A stretch of 48,504 nt of DNA, taken from the NCBI GenBank assembly GCA_905234735.1, contig CAJOJA010000018.1:1-48504 (forward strand), in the 5' to 3' direction. A program made the position numbers and the translations under genes. The notes below the pieces were generated by a model. It worked only from the letters and a program-made list of their open reading frames with translations. It was not told the DNA's origin and ran no database searches. How positions within the stretch are numbered: position 1 is the stretch's first letter; each line of letters begins with the position of its first letter. Below are positions 15,601-23,738 of the stretch, piece after piece. The stretch is from an uncultured Bacteroidaceae bacterium. GTDB taxonomy: Bacteria; Bacteroidota; Bacteroidia; Bacteroidales; Bacteroidaceae.

Positions 15601-17271
15601 GCTACCGTTAACGCCTCAACGGGTGAGGTGACCATCAAAGGTGCGGGTGAGACCACCATCACAGCCTCCTTCGCAGGCAACGAAGACTACGAGGCAGGCA
15701 ATGTCAGCTATACGCTGACTGTAAGTAAGGCTACGCCTACGCTGAGTTTTACATCTGAAAACGCCATCGGTCGTGAGGGTGAGGCCTTCGCAGGTAATGA
15801 CCTGGCGAACCCCGCTGGCTTGACAGTTATTTATAGTTCAAGCGACACCGATGTGGCAACAATCGATAAAAACACTGGAACTGTGACGATTGTGGCAGCT
15901 GGTACAACCACCATCACGGCCTCATTCGCTGGCAATGATATCTATACCCCTGGAAGTGCCAGCTATACGCTGAAGGTGCTTGCCAATCCCACGATAACCG
16001 TGAGCAATCAGACTGTTGTCTATGGCAATACCTTTACAGTTGTTGATTCAGACATTACAGGCGGTGCCATCACCGTAACTTCAGGCAACACTGATGTTGC
16101 AACCGTCGACGGTTTGGTTATTACTCCCGTTGCTTGCGGCGAGGTAGAGATTACCGTCAGCACAGCAGAGGACGAGACCTACAAGGCTGGCAGCAATACG
16201 TTCACGTTGACAATTAACCAACCCGAAGGAAGTGATAAGGCACCAAGTACAGATGTTACTTATACATTTGATTTCTCTGATAATAAGGATTGGGGATTCC
16301 CGGATGGTAGCAGTAACAAAACTACAGCATCTAATACTTATACGGTGGATAGCAAGACAATATCTCTTTCAGGAGGTGGTTCGGGAAATGGTTATTATTT
16401 CAATTCCTCAGGCTACTTGATGCTAGGAAAATCTGGTGCAACTCTAACTTTGCCAGCATTTGAAAAAGATGTTACGAAGATTGATGTTCAAATGACATCA
16501 GGAACATCTAGTAGCGTAAGCGTAAATGTTTTCGTCGGTGAAAACGAAGTTAGCACTGCTACAACAGGTGGTAACAAGAAATCTTTTGTTATTGACAAAG
16601 ATTATCAGGCAGCAGGTACCATCTATTCGATAAAGGTTAAAAATGGATACAATGCCCAGGTAGAAGGACTCACGATTCATCAGTATCAAGCTCCTACCGC
16701 TACCGTCCCCCTCAACAAGTACGGCTTCGCCACCTACTGCTCTGTAAACCCCATTGACTTCTCCAAGGCAGAGGGATACACGGCTTGGCGTGTAAGTGGC
16801 ATTGATGGCAACGCGATCACTTTCGCTAAAATCACAGGTACCATCAAGGGCGGTCAGGGCGTACTGCTCTACAACAAGGATGCCGACGGCGAGAACACAT
16901 CGAGTGCTACCATCTATTTTGCCGATGGTACGACGGAGTTCTCGGCGAGCGAGAATAAACTCTTCGGCACAACGGCTCCCACGTATGTGGCAGCGAATGA
17001 TGTCTACTATGGTCTGAAAGGCAACGAATTCGTTCCCGTCAACGCTGGTACCATTCCTGCTGGTAAGGCGTTGCTCCCTGCTGACGTAGTGGGCGAGGCA
17101 AAGGCTCTCACTTTTGTGTTCAAGGACGGTGATGCTGACGGCATTGAAAAAATGAGAAATGGAGAAAATGAGACAATGAGCAATGCTGTCTACGACCTGA
17201 GCGGACGACGCGTAGCAAAGCCCTCTCGCGGCATCTATGTGAAGAACGGTAAGAAAATTGTCATCAAGTAA
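12688..17271 (+). CDS. Large secreted surface protein with about eight Big_2 Ig-like domains
   Basis: A 1527-residue exported protein. The signal peptide is residues 1-30 (LVVFLCSLFGGQAWG). Residues 30-160 form a beta-rich module; 165-240 and about 607-695 are InlB B-repeat-like (GYEFTGWEVSGTG, GKTFVGWYTAEY). Four Big_2-like Ig domains fill 246-606 and four more fill 838-1178, each with YSSSDxxVATV and GTxTITASFAG motifs. Two further beta modules lie at 696-835 and 1184-1335. The C-terminus (AVYDLSGRRVAKPSRGIYVKNGKKIVIK, about 1500-1527) is the Prevotella/T9SS-like tail, suggesting sorting to the surface. No catalytic domain is recognised; adhesion is a guess. The gene is visibly AT-richer than its neighbours. 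It has its own promoter and a structured leader. Confidence 0.85.
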   Translation: MKQKLLLSFKLRATMLVVFLCSLFGGQAWGTAYKSYTGGSQQASTTISSSNVSSGTVGVISWTGTNCSYSSSRVNIDANGSITFTAASGYNITKIVITSGSIATYYGTWTSSPSVTPSSSSGTTTFDGLNANSVTVTTSTAFRCTSASDIKIYYTAVPTHTLTYSGTNGSISGLVYNTSTVVATGANVAEGGKVTLTATPSSGYEFTGWEVSGTGSTLSSTTDNPTTFTMGTANATVTANFVVSDSREDAGISYTNSSVLACKIDGTYSQALTNPNSLSVSYSSSDTDVATVASNGTVTLSKAGTVTITASFAGDETYKPGSASYTLTVTDKYVAELMFDGDVEKVTIDGAFTNGVLTEPEDITLAYTSSNTSVATVNASTGEVTIVAPGSTTITATINDDDYEATEFTYTLTVSKANTTLNLDEDEVEQDLKDGRTITLAPTVKAAKSDASKVTLVSPSVTWTSSDETVATVSDGVVTGLKAGTATITASYAGDDNYNAANDATCSVTFTDTRTDVSISSFTADNTSIVIGDTQETSITNDQAGWTAAYTYSSSNTSVATVNANGVITAVAKGTATITATIVIALDETDYKAGATASKTLDITVTKPFHTATFSINGDVTRTASVEEDQAITFPTAKDTPADATEFPKTSNGKTFVGWYTAEYTHASTAPLFVNTTTATMSTSDVMYYAVYATTSSGSYTLDYGESNGTSAVSDLTLGYGNAVNYTAKDGSSWTVKAYKSSGMQINTGKNSSIKMPTCPGNIQSVDIRCNAAKAVGVSSSDYTGSGTITYLAYGSDAMFQTIDLSSKTVTTGYIVPKGGSTSITKIVINYMSASAFTTDARTDAGIAFANDVVDVKLTSGYTGQELINDNSVTVTYSSSDESVATVNSSTGVITELLKAGSTTITASFAGNATYKSSEASYTLNVTEKTPAGLAYAEAEVAKVTTDAAFTNTLTNGYSLTVSYSSSATGVATVNASTGEVTIKGAGETTITASFAGNEDYEAGNVSYTLTVSKATPTLSFTSENAIGREGEAFAGNDLANPAGLTVIYSSSDTDVATIDKNTGTVTIVAAGTTTITASFAGNDIYTPGSASYTLKVLANPTITVSNQTVVYGNTFTVVDSDITGGAITVTSGNTDVATVDGLVITPVACGEVEITVSTAEDETYKAGSNTFTLTINQPEGSDKAPSTDVTYTFDFSDNKDWGFPDGSSNKTTASNTYTVDSKTISLSGGGSGNGYYFNSSGYLMLGKSGATLTLPAFEKDVTKIDVQMTSGTSSSVSVNVFVGENEVSTATTGGNKKSFVIDKDYQAAGTIYSIKVKNGYNAQVEGLTIHQYQAPTATVPLNKYGFATYCSVNPIDFSKAEGYTAWRVSGIDGNAITFAKITGTIKGGQGVLLYNKDADGENTSSATIYFADGTTEFSASENKLFGTTAPTYVAANDVYYGLKGNEFVPVNAGTIPAGKALLPADVVGEAKALTFVFKDGDADGIEKMRNGENETMSNAVYDLSGRRVAKPSRGIYVKNGKKIVIK

Positions 17272-17273
17272 AG

Positions 17274-17281
17274 AAAGGAGG
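17274..17281 (+). promoter_or_regulatory. Perfect Shine-Dalgarno sequence AAAGGAGG
   Basis: AAAGGAGG lies 8 nt before the ATG of the 60-residue protein and 2 nt after the stop of the surface-protein gene. Strong SD sequences are rare in Bacteroidia, and I noticed no other equally strong one before a gene here. Confidence 0.75.
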
Positions 17282-17289
17282 AACGAACT

Positions 17290-17472
17290 ATGAAACGATA
17301 TACTAAGCCCGAAACAAAAACCGTGAACATTCGTGTCAACAGGAAGATGATGACAACGTCAGAACCCGATGTCGTCATAAACAGACTGGGGTCGGTGAAT
17401 GCCGCTGACGTAGAGTCGCGCCAGGACTACGCCTGGGACATCTGGGGCACTGCCGTTGACGACGAGGAATAA
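17290..17472 (+). CDS. Small acidic protein, function unknown
   Basis: A 60-residue protein. The basic N-terminus (MKRYTKPETKTVNIRVNRKMM) is followed by a middle part without hydrophobic helix and an acidic, Trp-containing end (YAWDIWGTAVDDEE). There is no signal peptide. Its credibility comes from the ideal ribosome-binding site, an 18-nt gap from the surface-protein gene and a strong terminator 47 nt after its stop. Short proteins of the MK-Y-KPET type with an acidic C-terminus are, to my recollection, frequent in Prevotella, but I know of no function. A peptide precursor or an accessory of the surface protein are possibilities only. Confidence 0.7.
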   Translation: MKRYTKPETKTVNIRVNRKMMTTSEPDVVINRLGSVNAADVESRQDYAWDIWGTAVDDEE

Positions 17473-17519
17473 AGGCCTCCTATAGGGGATAGGTATTAAT
17501 TCTTCAACTATACTGACTC

Positions 17520-17550
17520 AAAGCCGCCGTCCGCCGTGGATGGCGGCTTT
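17520..17550 (+). terminator. Rho-independent terminator
   Basis: A perfect 9-bp stem AAAGCCGCC/GGCGGCTTT with a 13-nt loop ends the surface-protein and small-protein unit. A weak T-rich tail (TTTGATTAATATTTTT) follows. Confidence 0.85.
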
Positions 17551-17596
17551 GATTAATATTTTTAATCTTTAATTTTCAATTTCTAATTAATTATTG

Positions 17597-17604
17597 TATC
17601 TTTG
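17597..17604 (+). promoter_or_regulatory. Bacteroidetes -7 box for cysE
   Basis: TATCTTTG lies 31 bp before the ATG at 17636. The AT-rich run before it lacks a clear TTTG at the expected distance. Confidence 0.6.
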
Positions 17605-17635
17605 CACGACTATTTACTTTATTGTACACACATAG

Positions 17636-18562
17636 ATGAGTGTTAAAGACCTCAACCATACGCTCGGAACGGCCATAGGGGAACTGTCGGATGTCAGTAC
17701 CATGGGGGGGTTGTTCCATGAGCATCGCGATGGCGCACCACTGCCCTCGGGAAGGGCGCTGGAGGAGATTGTCGACCTGTGTCGCGCCATTCTGTTTCCT
17801 GGATTTTACGGTAATTCGAACCTGAACTCGAAGACGCTGGAGTATCATGTCGGCGTGAACGTGGAACGACTCTGCCAGTTGCTCTCGGAGCAAATCCTGG
17901 CAGGGCTGTGCTTCGTTCAGGGCAAGGACGAACCTGTATGCCCTACGGAACGGGCGCAGCAGCTGGCCGTGGAGTTCATAGCCAAACTGCCCGGACTGCG
18001 CTGCATACTGGCTATGGACGTGGAGGCAGCCTACAATGGTGACCCCGCTGCCATGAGTCGGGCCGAAATCATCAGTTGCTATCCCGTCATCAAGGCGGTG
18101 TCGAACTACCGCATAGCCCATGAGCTGTACCTGCAGGGCGTGCCCCTAATCCCACGCATCATCACCGAAATGGCGCACAGCGAGACGGGCATAGACATAC
18201 ACCCGGAGGCCCAGATCGGACACCACTTCACCATCGACCACGGAACGGGCGTCGTCATCGGTGCCACGTGCATCATCGGCAACCACGTGAAGCTGTATCA
18301 GGGCGTCACCCTGGGGGCCAAGAGTTTTCCGCTGGACGAGAAGGGCAACCCCATCAAGGGCATACCCCGCCACCCCATCCTGGAGGACAACGTCATCGTC
18401 TACAGTAATGCCACCATCCTGGGTCGCATCACCATCGGACAGGGAACTGTCATTGGCGGTAACCTGTGGGTGACGGAGAGTACCAAGCCAGGGGAACATC
18501 TGGTGCAGGCCAAGAAACGGAAGGAATACGACCTGCGCCCGGAAGACTGGGGGGGACTTTGA
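17636..18562 (+). CDS. cysE: Serine O-acetyltransferase
   Basis: A 308-residue enzyme that makes O-acetylserine from serine and acetyl-CoA for cysteine synthesis. The N-terminal helical domain (about 1-185) holds DVEAAYNGDPAA and YRIAHELYLQGVPLIPRIITEMAHSETGIDIHP. The left-handed beta-helix follows (IGHHFTIDHGTGVVIG, LYQGVTLGAKSF, IPRHPILEDNVIVYSNATILG, VIGGNLWVT). Length and N-terminal extension are those of the longer EpsC-type serine acetyltransferases of Bacteroidetes. The stop codon abuts the terminal repeat of the element at 18563. Confidence 0.93.
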   Translation: MSVKDLNHTLGTAIGELSDVSTMGGLFHEHRDGAPLPSGRALEEIVDLCRAILFPGFYGNSNLNSKTLEYHVGVNVERLCQLLSEQILAGLCFVQGKDEPVCPTERAQQLAVEFIAKLPGLRCILAMDVEAAYNGDPAAMSRAEIISCYPVIKAVSNYRIAHELYLQGVPLIPRIITEMAHSETGIDIHPEAQIGHHFTIDHGTGVVIGATCIIGNHVKLYQGVTLGAKSFPLDEKGNPIKGIPRHPILEDNVIVYSNATILGRITIGQGTVIGGNLWVTESTKPGEHLVQAKKRKEYDLRPEDWGGL

Positions 18563-18726
18563 GGCCCCTCTCTTCCCGGCCCTCTCCCCCGAAATGGGAG
18601 AGGGAGACGATGGGGACTGGGAGAGTGAAGAGTGAAAAATTAAAAGTGTAAAATTATAAAGATAAAGATGGATAATATAAACGAAAATCCCCTCCCATTC
18701 GGAGGAGGGGTTAGGGGAGAGGGGCC
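18563..18726. mobile_element. MITE-like palindromic element, copy 2 (carries the rlmL-homologue start codon)
   Basis: A 164-bp element with the same perfect 10-bp terminal inverted repeats GGCCCCTCTC/GAGAGGGGCC as copy 1. The left arm matches copy 1 over about 44 bp with few differences (CCCGGCCCTCTCCCCCGRAA). The right arm is CCCCTCCCATTCGGAGGAGG then GTTAGGGGAGAGGGGCC. The AT-rich middle has GTGAAGAGTGAAAA repeats, ATAAAGAT and ATGGATA. The left end begins right after the cysE stop. Confidence 0.7.
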
Positions 18727-20254
18727 TGGGGCTTCTTTTGAAATGATTGCCAAGACCTTTCAGGGTCTGGAGAACGTGCTGGCAGAGGAACTGACAGCAC
18801 TGGGGGCCGACAACATACAGATAGGGCGCCGCATGGTGTCGTACACGGGCGACAAGGAGCTGCTGTACAGGAGTAACTTCCAGCTGCGTACGGCCATCCG
18901 TGTGCTGAAACCCATCAAACACTTCCGTGCCACGAGCGCCGACGAGGTGTACGAGGCCGTGAAGGCCATTGACTGGACGAAGTACCTGAGCGTGGATACG
19001 ACGTTTGCCGTCGACAGCGTGGTGTACTCTACGGAGTTCCGCCACTCGAAGTTCGTGGCCTACAAGGTGAAGGACGCCATCGTGGACCAGTTCCGTGAGA
19101 AGACGGGAAGCCGTCCCAACATCCGCGTGACGAACCCCGACATACAGTTGAACATGCACATCGCCGAGTACGACTGCACGCTGAGCCTGGACTCGTCGGG
19201 CGAGAGTCTGCACCGCAGGGGCTACCGCCAGGAGGCTGTGGAGGCTCCGCTAAACGAGGTGCTGGCAGCCGGCATCGTCCTGATGACGGGATGGAGGGGC
19301 GAGACGGACTTCATCGACCCCATGTGCGGCAGTGGCACCCTGCCCATCGAGGCGGCCTTGATAGCCAAGAACATGGCTCCGGGCCTGTTCCGCCAGGGAT
19401 ATGCCTTCGAGAAGTGGAGCGACTTCGACCCTGAGCTGTTCGAACAAATCTACAACGACGACTCGCAGGAACGCGAGTTCGCCCACCATATCTACGGCTA
19501 CGACAACAACCGAGCCGCCGTGGCCATAGCCGAGCGCAACGTGAAAGCCGCGGGCCTGACGGCCGACGTCAGCATACAGTTCCAGGACTTTGCCGACTTC
19601 ACACAGCCGCAGGAGAAGAGCATCATCGTCACCAACCCGCCCTACGGCGAGCGCATCAAGCCCGAGGACCTGCTGGGACTGTACAAGATGATAGGTACGC
19701 AGTTCAAGAAGCAGTTCGTGGACAACGAAGCCTGGGTGCTCAGCTATCGCGAGGAGTGCTTTGATGCCATCGGACTGAAGGCTTCGCTGAAGGTGCCCCT
19801 GTTCAACGGTGCGCTGGAATGCGAGCTGCGCAAGTACCAGATGTTCTCGGGCCGCTACAACGATGTGCGCTCCGAGGGCCGACAGATAAAGACCGCCGAC
19901 GACCGCCGACAGATGGCCGAGAAGCGGAGGTTCAAGGAGAAACGTGCCGTGAAACAACGTTTCGGCGAGAGCGACGAGGAGTTTGAGAAGCGCTTCGAAC
20001 GCCGTCCGCGCCATTTCGACCGAGAGGAGGACAACCGTCCGCGTCGCTTCAATCGCGAAGAGGGCGACCGTCCACGCCGCTTCAATCGCGAAGAGGGCGA
20101 CCGTCCACGCCGCTTCAATCGTGAAGAGGGCGACCGCCCACGTCGCTTCGACCGTGACGGTGGCAAGTCAGGTGGTTTCAAGGGTGGACGCGACTTCAAG
20201 AGAAGTGGCGGACGCGACTTTAACAAAGGAAAGGGTAAGAGATATGAAGGCTGA
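18668..20254 (+). CDS. rlmL: THUMP-domain 23S rRNA guanine-N2 methyltransferase (RlmL N-terminal type)
   Basis: A 528-residue enzyme. The THUMP region (about 27-170) begins MIAKTFQGLENVLAEELTALGADN, and the Rossmann methyltransferase has DFIDPMCGSGTLPIEAALIA and the catalytic IVTNPPYGERI. It corresponds to the m2G2445-forming half of RlmKL; the m7G half is absent, as usual outside gammaproteobacteria. Residues 1-20 (MDNINENPLPFGGGVRGEGP) are element-derived; an ATG at codon 27 could be the ancestral start. The C-terminus carries an Arg-rich tail of five 11-residue repeats followed by a GR/GK-rich end, likely RNA-binding. It overlaps the S9 peptidase gene by 11 nt. Confidence 0.87.
   Translation: MDNINENPLPFGGGVRGEGPGASFEMIAKTFQGLENVLAEELTALGADNIQIGRRMVSYTGDKELLYRSNFQLRTAIRVLKPIKHFRATSADEVYEAVKAIDWTKYLSVDTTFAVDSVVYSTEFRHSKFVAYKVKDAIVDQFREKTGSRPNIRVTNPDIQLNMHIAEYDCTLSLDSSGESLHRRGYRQEAVEAPLNEVLAAGIVLMTGWRGETDFIDPMCGSGTLPIEAALIAKNMAPGLFRQGYAFEKWSDFDPELFEQIYNDDSQEREFAHHIYGYDNNRAAVAIAERNVKAAGLTADVSIQFQDFADFTQPQEKSIIVTNPPYGERIKPEDLLGLYKMIGTQFKKQFVDNEAWVLSYREECFDAIGLKASLKVPLFNGALECELRKYQMFSGRYNDVRSEGRQIKTADDRRQMAEKRRFKEKRAVKQRFGESDEEFEKRFERRPRHFDREEDNRPRRFNREEGDRPRRFNREEGDRPRRFNREEGDRPRRFDRDGGKSGGFKGGRDFKRSGGRDFNKGKGKRYEG
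20000..20164 (+). repeat. Five tandem 33-bp units (11 codons each)
   Basis: Units at 20000, 20033, 20066, 20099 and 20132 encode variants of DRPRRFNREEG. Units 3 and 4 differ by only one base by eye, indicating recent expansion. They form the low-complexity C-terminal tail of the methyltransferase. Confidence 0.9.
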
Positions 20255-22427
20255 AAGATTAAGAATCTTGCTTTTCACAGCATTCATGGTTATGGTAAGC
20301 ACAGTGATGGGACAAGAACTCTTGACGCTGGAAGACGTGATGTCGGGGGGCTCGAACTGGCATAACCTGCAGCCCGAGAACCGATTCACGGCCTGGTGGG
20401 GGAATGTGCCCGTAGAGACCACTGCCGACGAGGTGAAGGAACTCATGACGGGCAAGACGCTGGTCAGCGTGGAGCGCATCAACGAAATCGTGGGCGAGAA
20501 GGTGGCCACGAACGGCCACAACATCCTGCTCCCCTACGCCAAGCAGACCATCGCACAGGTTCGCGGCAAGGGCCGCAGGGTGCAGGTGGACTGGAGGCAG
20601 GGCAAGGTGGTCTGGAGCCAGGACATACCCGAGGGGGCTGGTCATCAGGACTTCTGCCAGCAGTCGAAGAACCTGGCCTATACCCTGAAGGGAAACCTGT
20701 ACGTGAAGACGGCCGACGGCAAGGAACTGCAGGTGAGCAAGGACGGCAGCATCGACGGCTCGGACAACGTGGTCTATGGACAGAGCGTTCACCGCGACGA
20801 ATTCGGCATCTCGAAGGGTACCTTCTGGAGCCCCGACGGACAGCAGCTGGCCTTCTACCGCATGGACCAGAGCATGGTGGCCGGATATCCGCAGGTCGAC
20901 ATCTCGCAGCGCATAGCGGGGGTGACGATGGACCATTATCCCATGGCCGGTGAGACGAGTCATCAGGTGAGGGTGGGCATCTACGACGTGAAGTCGAAGA
21001 AAACCACGTGGCTGCAGCTCATCGGGGCGCCCGACGACTATCACACGAACCTCACGTGGGCGCCCGACGGCAAGCGCCTCTATGTCTTCGAACTGAACCG
21101 CGACCAGAACCACATGCGACTGGTAGCCTACCATACATCGACGGGCAAGATGGACAAACAGTTGCTGGAGGAGAAGCACGACAAATATGTGGAGCCGATG
21201 AACGGACTGATGTTCCTGCCCTGGGACAGTTCGAAGGCCATCATGCAGAGCCGTCGTGACGGATGGAACCACCTGTATCTCCTGGACGTAAATACGGGCG
21301 AGACGGAACAGGTGACCGCTGGCGACTTTGAAGTGCAGGAGGTGGTGGGCTTCAACACGAAGGTTAAATGTGTCATCTATCGGAGCAATGCGATGGATCC
21401 GCGCACCAGTTGCCTCTTCAGCCTGAATCTGGAAAAACCCCGCTGTACGCTGCTGGGCGAGGGGGAGGGCGTACACTATGCCTCGTTGAGCGAGGACGGC
21501 ACACTGGCCATAGACCGCTATTCGTCGCCCACCGTTCCGCGAAGCATTAACCTGGTTGCCACGCAGTCCGTGCGCAGCCGCAGACCCAACATGCTCACCA
21601 ACATCCTGACGGCCAAGGACCCCTGGCAGGAACGGGGCTACAAGATACCCGAAATCACGAGCGGCAGCATCAAGGCGGCCGACGGCGTGACAGACCTTTA
21701 TTATCGTATGGTGAAGCCCATCGACTTCGACCCGGCGAAGAAATATCCCACGGTGGTTTACGTCTATGGCGGACCTCATGCCCACAACGTTGATGCACGT
21801 TGGCATTGGTGTCTGCGTGGCTGGGAGGCCTATATGGCCACGAAGGGCTACTTGCTCTTCATCCTCGACAACCGAGGCAGCGAATGGCGTGGACGCGAGT
21901 TTGAACAGGCTACGTTCCGACGTCTGGGCGAAGTGGAAATGGCCGACCAGATGGAGGGCGTGAAGTTCCTGAAGTCGCTGCCCTACGTCGACGGTGACCG
22001 CATGGGCGTTCACGGATGGTCGTTCGGCGGGTTCATGACCACGAACCTGATGTGTACCTACCCCGATGTATTCAAGGTGGGTGTGGCAGGCGGTCCCGTC
22101 ATTGACTGGAAGTACTACGAGGTGATGTACGGCGAGCGCTACATGGACACGCCGCAGCAGAACCCCGAGGGCTACGAGCGCTGCAGTCTCCTGGGCAAGG
22201 CTAAGAACCTGAAGGGGCGTCTGCAAATCATTTTTGGCTACAACGATCCCACGTGTGTGCCGCAGCACACCCTGTCGTTTATCCGTGCCTGCGAGGATGC
22301 CGGCACACAGCCCGACCTCTTCACCTATCCTGGTGGTGGCCACAATATGTTCGGTCGCGACCAGGTGCATCTGCACGAGCGCATCACACGGTATTTTGAT
22401 GACTTTCTGGCCCCTGTTGGTAGATAG
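20244..22427 (+). CDS. Prolyl oligopeptidase-family S9 peptidase, dipeptidyl-peptidase IV type
   Basis: A 727-residue exported serine peptidase. The signal peptide is MKAERLRILLFTAFMVMVSTVMG then Q. A beta-propeller (about 40-490; GTFWSPDGQQLAFYRMDQSMV, NLTWAPDGKRLYVFELNRDQN) precedes the alpha/beta-hydrolase domain. The triad is S593 in HGWSFGGFM, D668 in FGYNDPTC and H700 in GGGHNMFG. DPP-IV-type enzymes release N-terminal dipeptides, mainly Xaa-Pro, and feed peptide catabolism in Bacteroidales. The start at 20244 fits the signal peptide; a longer frame extends into the rlmL repeat region. It overlaps the rlmL homologue by 11 nt. Confidence 0.92.
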   Translation: MKAERLRILLFTAFMVMVSTVMGQELLTLEDVMSGGSNWHNLQPENRFTAWWGNVPVETTADEVKELMTGKTLVSVERINEIVGEKVATNGHNILLPYAKQTIAQVRGKGRRVQVDWRQGKVVWSQDIPEGAGHQDFCQQSKNLAYTLKGNLYVKTADGKELQVSKDGSIDGSDNVVYGQSVHRDEFGISKGTFWSPDGQQLAFYRMDQSMVAGYPQVDISQRIAGVTMDHYPMAGETSHQVRVGIYDVKSKKTTWLQLIGAPDDYHTNLTWAPDGKRLYVFELNRDQNHMRLVAYHTSTGKMDKQLLEEKHDKYVEPMNGLMFLPWDSSKAIMQSRRDGWNHLYLLDVNTGETEQVTAGDFEVQEVVGFNTKVKCVIYRSNAMDPRTSCLFSLNLEKPRCTLLGEGEGVHYASLSEDGTLAIDRYSSPTVPRSINLVATQSVRSRRPNMLTNILTAKDPWQERGYKIPEITSGSIKAADGVTDLYYRMVKPIDFDPAKKYPTVVYVYGGPHAHNVDARWHWCLRGWEAYMATKGYLLFILDNRGSEWRGREFEQATFRRLGEVEMADQMEGVKFLKSLPYVDGDRMGVHGWSFGGFMTTNLMCTYPDVFKVGVAGGPVIDWKYYEVMYGERYMDTPQQNPEGYERCSLLGKAKNLKGRLQIIFGYNDPTCVPQHTLSFIRACEDAGTQPDLFTYPGGGHNMFGRDQVHLHERITRYFDDFLAPVGR

Positions 22428-22455
22428 ATTATTGAATAATGATAATTGAGAATAG

Positions 22456-23733
22456 ATGAAACTTTTGTTATTAGGCTCTGGCGGCCGCGAACATGCATTG
22501 GCGTGGAAACTGGCTCAGAGTGAGAAATGCAGGAAACTGTTTATTGCCCCTGGCAATGCAGGGACGAGTGAGGTGGGAGAGAATGTGGCCCTGAAAGCTG
22601 ATGACTTTGAGGGCATCCGACAGTTCGTGTTGGACCACAGCGTGGACATGGTGGTCGTGGGCCCCGAAGACCCATTGGTGAAGGGCATCTACGACTACTT
22701 CAGGAACGACGCCGAGCTGAAGGACATCCCCGTGATAGGGCCCAGTAAGGCAGGTGCCGTGCTGGAGGGCTCGAAGGACTTTGCCAAGGGCTTCATGCAG
22801 CGCCACAACATCCCCACGGCCCGCTACCAGACCTTCGACGGCAATCATGTGCAGGAAGGTTTGGCTTTCCTGGAAACACTGCAGCCGCCCTACGTGCTCA
22901 AGGCCGACGGACTGTGCGCCGGCAAGGGCGTACTCATCGTGCCCACACTGGACGAAGCCAAGCGTGAGCTGAAAGAGATGCTGGGCGGCATGTTCGGTCA
23001 GGCTTCGGCACGTGTGGTCATCGAGGAGTTCCTGTCGGGCATCGAGTGCTCCGTGTTCGTACTCACGGACGGCAAGGACTACAAGATACTGCCCGAAGCC
23101 AAGGACTACAAACGCATCGGCGAGGGCGATACGGGGCTGAACACTGGCGGCATGGGATCGGTTTCGCCCGTTACGTTTGCCACGAAGGAGTGGATGCAGA
23201 AGGTTGAGGACCGCATCATACGGCCCACCGTGGAGGGACTGGCCGAGGAAGGCATCGACTACAAGGGATTCATCTTCTTTGGCCTGATAAACGTTGGCGG
23301 CGAGCCCAAAGTCATCGAATACAACTGCCGCATGGGCGACCCTGAGACGGAGACCGTGATGCTTCGCCTGAAGAGCGACCTCGTGGAACTGCTGGAGGGC
23401 GTGGCCACGCAGACGCTGGCCAGTCGCACCATCGAGTTTGACCCTCGCAGTGCCGTCTGCGTCATGCTGGTCAGCGGCGGATACCCTGAGAAGTACGAGA
23501 AGGGTAAGCCCATAAGTCTGCCCCAAACTCCTGCACAAGGGAAAGAAAGCATCGTCTTCCATGCGGGGACCGCGCTGAAGGACGGACAGCTCGTCACCAA
23601 CGGTGGTCGTGTGCTGGCTGTCAGCAGCTATGGTGCCAATAAGGACGAGGCGCTGTCCCGTAGCATGGCAGGTGCCGAACAGATAACATTCGAAGGTAAA
23701 TATTATCGCCGCGACATCGGTCAGGACCTGTAA
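22456..23733 (+). CDS. purD: Phosphoribosylamine-glycine ligase (GARS)
   Basis: A 425-residue ATP-grasp enzyme of purine synthesis that joins glycine to phosphoribosylamine. [19 protein letters not shown] opens the N-domain, followed by [11 protein letters not shown], the ATP-grasp stretch [42 protein letters not shown] and [15 protein letters not shown]. The length is standard. It starts 28 nt after the S9 gene and is followed after 5 nt by a membrane-protein gene, so these genes probably form one transcript. Confidence 0.96.
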   Translation: MKLLLLGSGGREHALAWKLAQSEKCRKLFIAPGNAGTSEVGENVALKADDFEGIRQFVLDHSVDMVVVGPEDPLVKGIYDYFRNDAELKDIPVIGPSKAGAVLEGSKDFAKGFMQRHNIPTARYQTFDGNHVQEGLAFLETLQPPYVLKADGLCAGKGVLIVPTLDEAKRELKEMLGGMFGQASARVVIEEFLSGIECSVFVLTDGKDYKILPEAKDYKRIGEGDTGLNTGGMGSVSPVTFATKEWMQKVEDRIIRPTVEGLAEEGIDYKGFIFFGLINVGGEPKVIEYNCRMGDPETETVMLRLKSDLVELLEGVATQTLASRTIEFDPRSAVCVMLVSGGYPEKYEKGKPISLPQTPAQGKESIVFHAGTALKDGQLVTNGGRVLAVSSYGANKDEALSRSMAGAEQITFEGKYYRRDIGQDL

Positions 23734-23738
23734 CCCAC

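Noticed and set aside
20259..22376. 705-codon open frame antisense to the S9 peptidase gene
   Set aside because: The sense gene has full catalytic motifs; the antisense product has no domain and reflects GC-biased codon use.
23515..23550. Possible GC-rich palindrome insertion in purD ([11 protein letters not shown])
   Set aside because: The DNA does not form the C-rich/G-rich hairpin typical of the element family; probably an ordinary variable loop.
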